From assembly GCA_965277425.1 (NCBI GenBank), contig CBDICR010000007.1, forward strand, positions 248,001-312,000: DNA of 64,000 nucleotides, read 5' to 3'. The translations under genes were made by a program, and so were the position numbers. Source of the DNA: Poindextera sp965277425 (GTDB taxonomy: Bacteria > Pseudomonadota > Alphaproteobacteria > Caulobacterales > Caulobacteraceae). The notes under the pieces were generated by a model, which was not told the DNA's origin, ran no database searches, and saw nothing but the letters and a program-made list of their open reading frames with translations. Below, piece after piece: positions 63,244 to 64,000 of this stretch (position 1 is its first letter; each line of letters starts with the position of its first letter).

Positions 63244-64000
63244 ATGACCAAGAAACCCGACGGAAGCTGGGACAAGTCCAAACTGCCCAGCCGGCATGTG
63301 ACCGAGGGGCCGAGCCGCGCGCCGCACCGGTCCTACTATTACGCCATGGGCCTTGGCACGCGCGAGATCAACCAGCCCTTCGTCGGCGTCGCCTCCTGCT
63401 GGAACGAGGCCGCGCCCTGCAACACCGCCCTGATGCGCCAGGCCCACGCGGTCAGCGAGGGCGTCAAGGCCGCCGGCGCCACGCCGCGCGAGTTCTGCAC
63501 CATCACCGTCACCGACGGCATCGCCATGGGCCACGAGGGCATGAAGTCCTCGCTGGTCAGCCGCGAGGTGATCGCCGACTCGGTCGAGCTGACCATCCGC
63601 GGCCATTCCTACGACGCCCTGGTCGGCGTCGCCGGCTGCGACAAGAGCCTGCCCGGCATGATGATGGCCATGCTGCGGCTGAACGTGCCGAGCGTCTTCC
63701 TCTATGGCGGCTCGATCCTGCCGGGCCGCTGGCAGGGTCGGGACGTGACCGTGGTCGACGTCTTCGAAGGCGTCGGCATGTATTCGGCCGGCAAGATGAG
63801 CCTGGAAGACCTCTGCGAGCTGGAACAGCGCGCCTGCCCCGGCGACGGCGCCTGCGGCGGCCAGTTCACCGCCAACACCATGGCCTGCGTCTCCGAGGCG
63901 ATCGGCCTGGCCCTGCCGCTTTCGGCCGCCCTGCCGGCGCCCTATGAGAGCCGCGACCAGTACGCCAGGGCCTCGGGCGAGGCGGTGGTGCGGCTGATCG
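63244..64000 (+). CDS. ilvD: Dihydroxy-acid dehydratase, 5' part
   Basis: The first 252 codons of the Fe-S enzyme that makes 2-keto acids in branched-chain amino acid synthesis; it runs off the right edge. SRHVTEGPSRAPHRSYYYAMG, the first cluster cysteine in ASCWNEAAPCN, the second in GCDKSLPGM and the third in CPGDGACGGQFTANTM are all present, as expected for IlvD/Edd. The coding frame is unbroken to the edge. Confidence 0.96.
   Translation, partial: MTKKPDGSWDKSKLPSRHVTEGPSRAPHRSYYYAMGLGTREINQPFVGVASCWNEAAPCNTALMRQAHAVSEGVKAAGATPREFCTITVTDGIAMGHEGMKSSLVSREVIADSVELTIRGHSYDALVGVAGCDKSLPGMMMAMLRLNVPSVFLYGGSILPGRWQGRDVTVVDVFEGVGMYSAGKMSLEDLCELEQRACPGDGACGGQFTANTMACVSEAIGLALPLSAALPAPYESRDQYARASGEAVVRLI

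Overview
The window is GC-rich (about two-thirds G+C by eye) bacterial chromosome. The TonB-dependent receptors, tad-type pilins, the class II DAHP synthase, the overlapping rpiA-gor pair and the general codon use all fit an alphaproteobacterium, most likely a Caulobacteraceae member (Caulobacter/Phenylobacterium type). That placement is an inference from gene content. Genes are tightly packed, and many adjacent genes overlap by 1-8 bases.

Layout. (1) 1-4164, minus: a two-partner secretion pair. The TpsB transporter is followed by the 5' two-thirds or more of its TpsA exoprotein, which runs off the left edge. (2) 4.3-5.2 kb, plus: a small secreted DUF6491 protein and a GxxExxY protein set among 9-bp-period repeats. 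(3) 5.4-11.5 kb, minus: a DUF1003 membrane protein plus a complete tripartite RND efflux system. (4) 11.7-17.4 kb: four overlapping minus-strand genes (DsrE-like Tat-exported protein, anion-type binding protein, cytochrome c4-like protein, TsdA-like dihaem cytochrome), with a divergent LysR regulator and a TDT-family transporter. Together they look like a periplasmic sulfur-compound module. (5) 17.5-27.1 kb: a catabolic block with a TonB receptor, a fused class III CoA-transferase, a GntR regulator, a beta-lactamase-fold hydrolase, a GPH/MFS permease and an SDR, plus two gene remnants. (6) 27.6-30.3 kb: three pilus-associated TadG/TadE-like proteins. (7) 30.5-42.6 kb: a second DUF6491 gene, then a ketone-type catabolic island (TetR, esterase, TonB receptor, AraC regulator, three SDRs of which one has lost its active site, and two Baeyer-Villiger-type monooxygenases). 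(8) 42.6-64 kb: mostly housekeeping genes (tRNA-Val, gph, glmU, rpiA, gor, class II DAHP synthase, ppa, ilvD). Among them are a TetR/SDR/MFS unit, a MATE exporter, a VapBC toxin-antitoxin pair, an S9 peptidase, two methyltransferases and several oxidoreductases.

How the genes may work together. In block 7, SDRs would oxidise an alcohol to a ketone, the monooxygenases would insert oxygen to give an ester or lactone, and the beta-lactamase-fold esterase would open it, with uptake through the TonB receptor. In block 4, electrons from a reduced sulfur compound would pass from the TsdA-like enzyme to the cytochrome c4-like protein, while the DsrE-like protein could carry sulfur. Both are hypotheses from family membership and context.

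Regulatory DNA is unusually readable in places. There is a twin 15-bp palindrome between a TetR gene and its SDR neighbour, a large near-perfect inverted repeat between the AraC gene and an SDR, and a 12-bp palindrome over the -35 of the TonB/CoA-transferase unit. Three loci carry arrays with a 9-bp period in inverted pairs, one of them flanking the GxxExxY gene. Two long imperfect hairpin elements lie in intergenic space.
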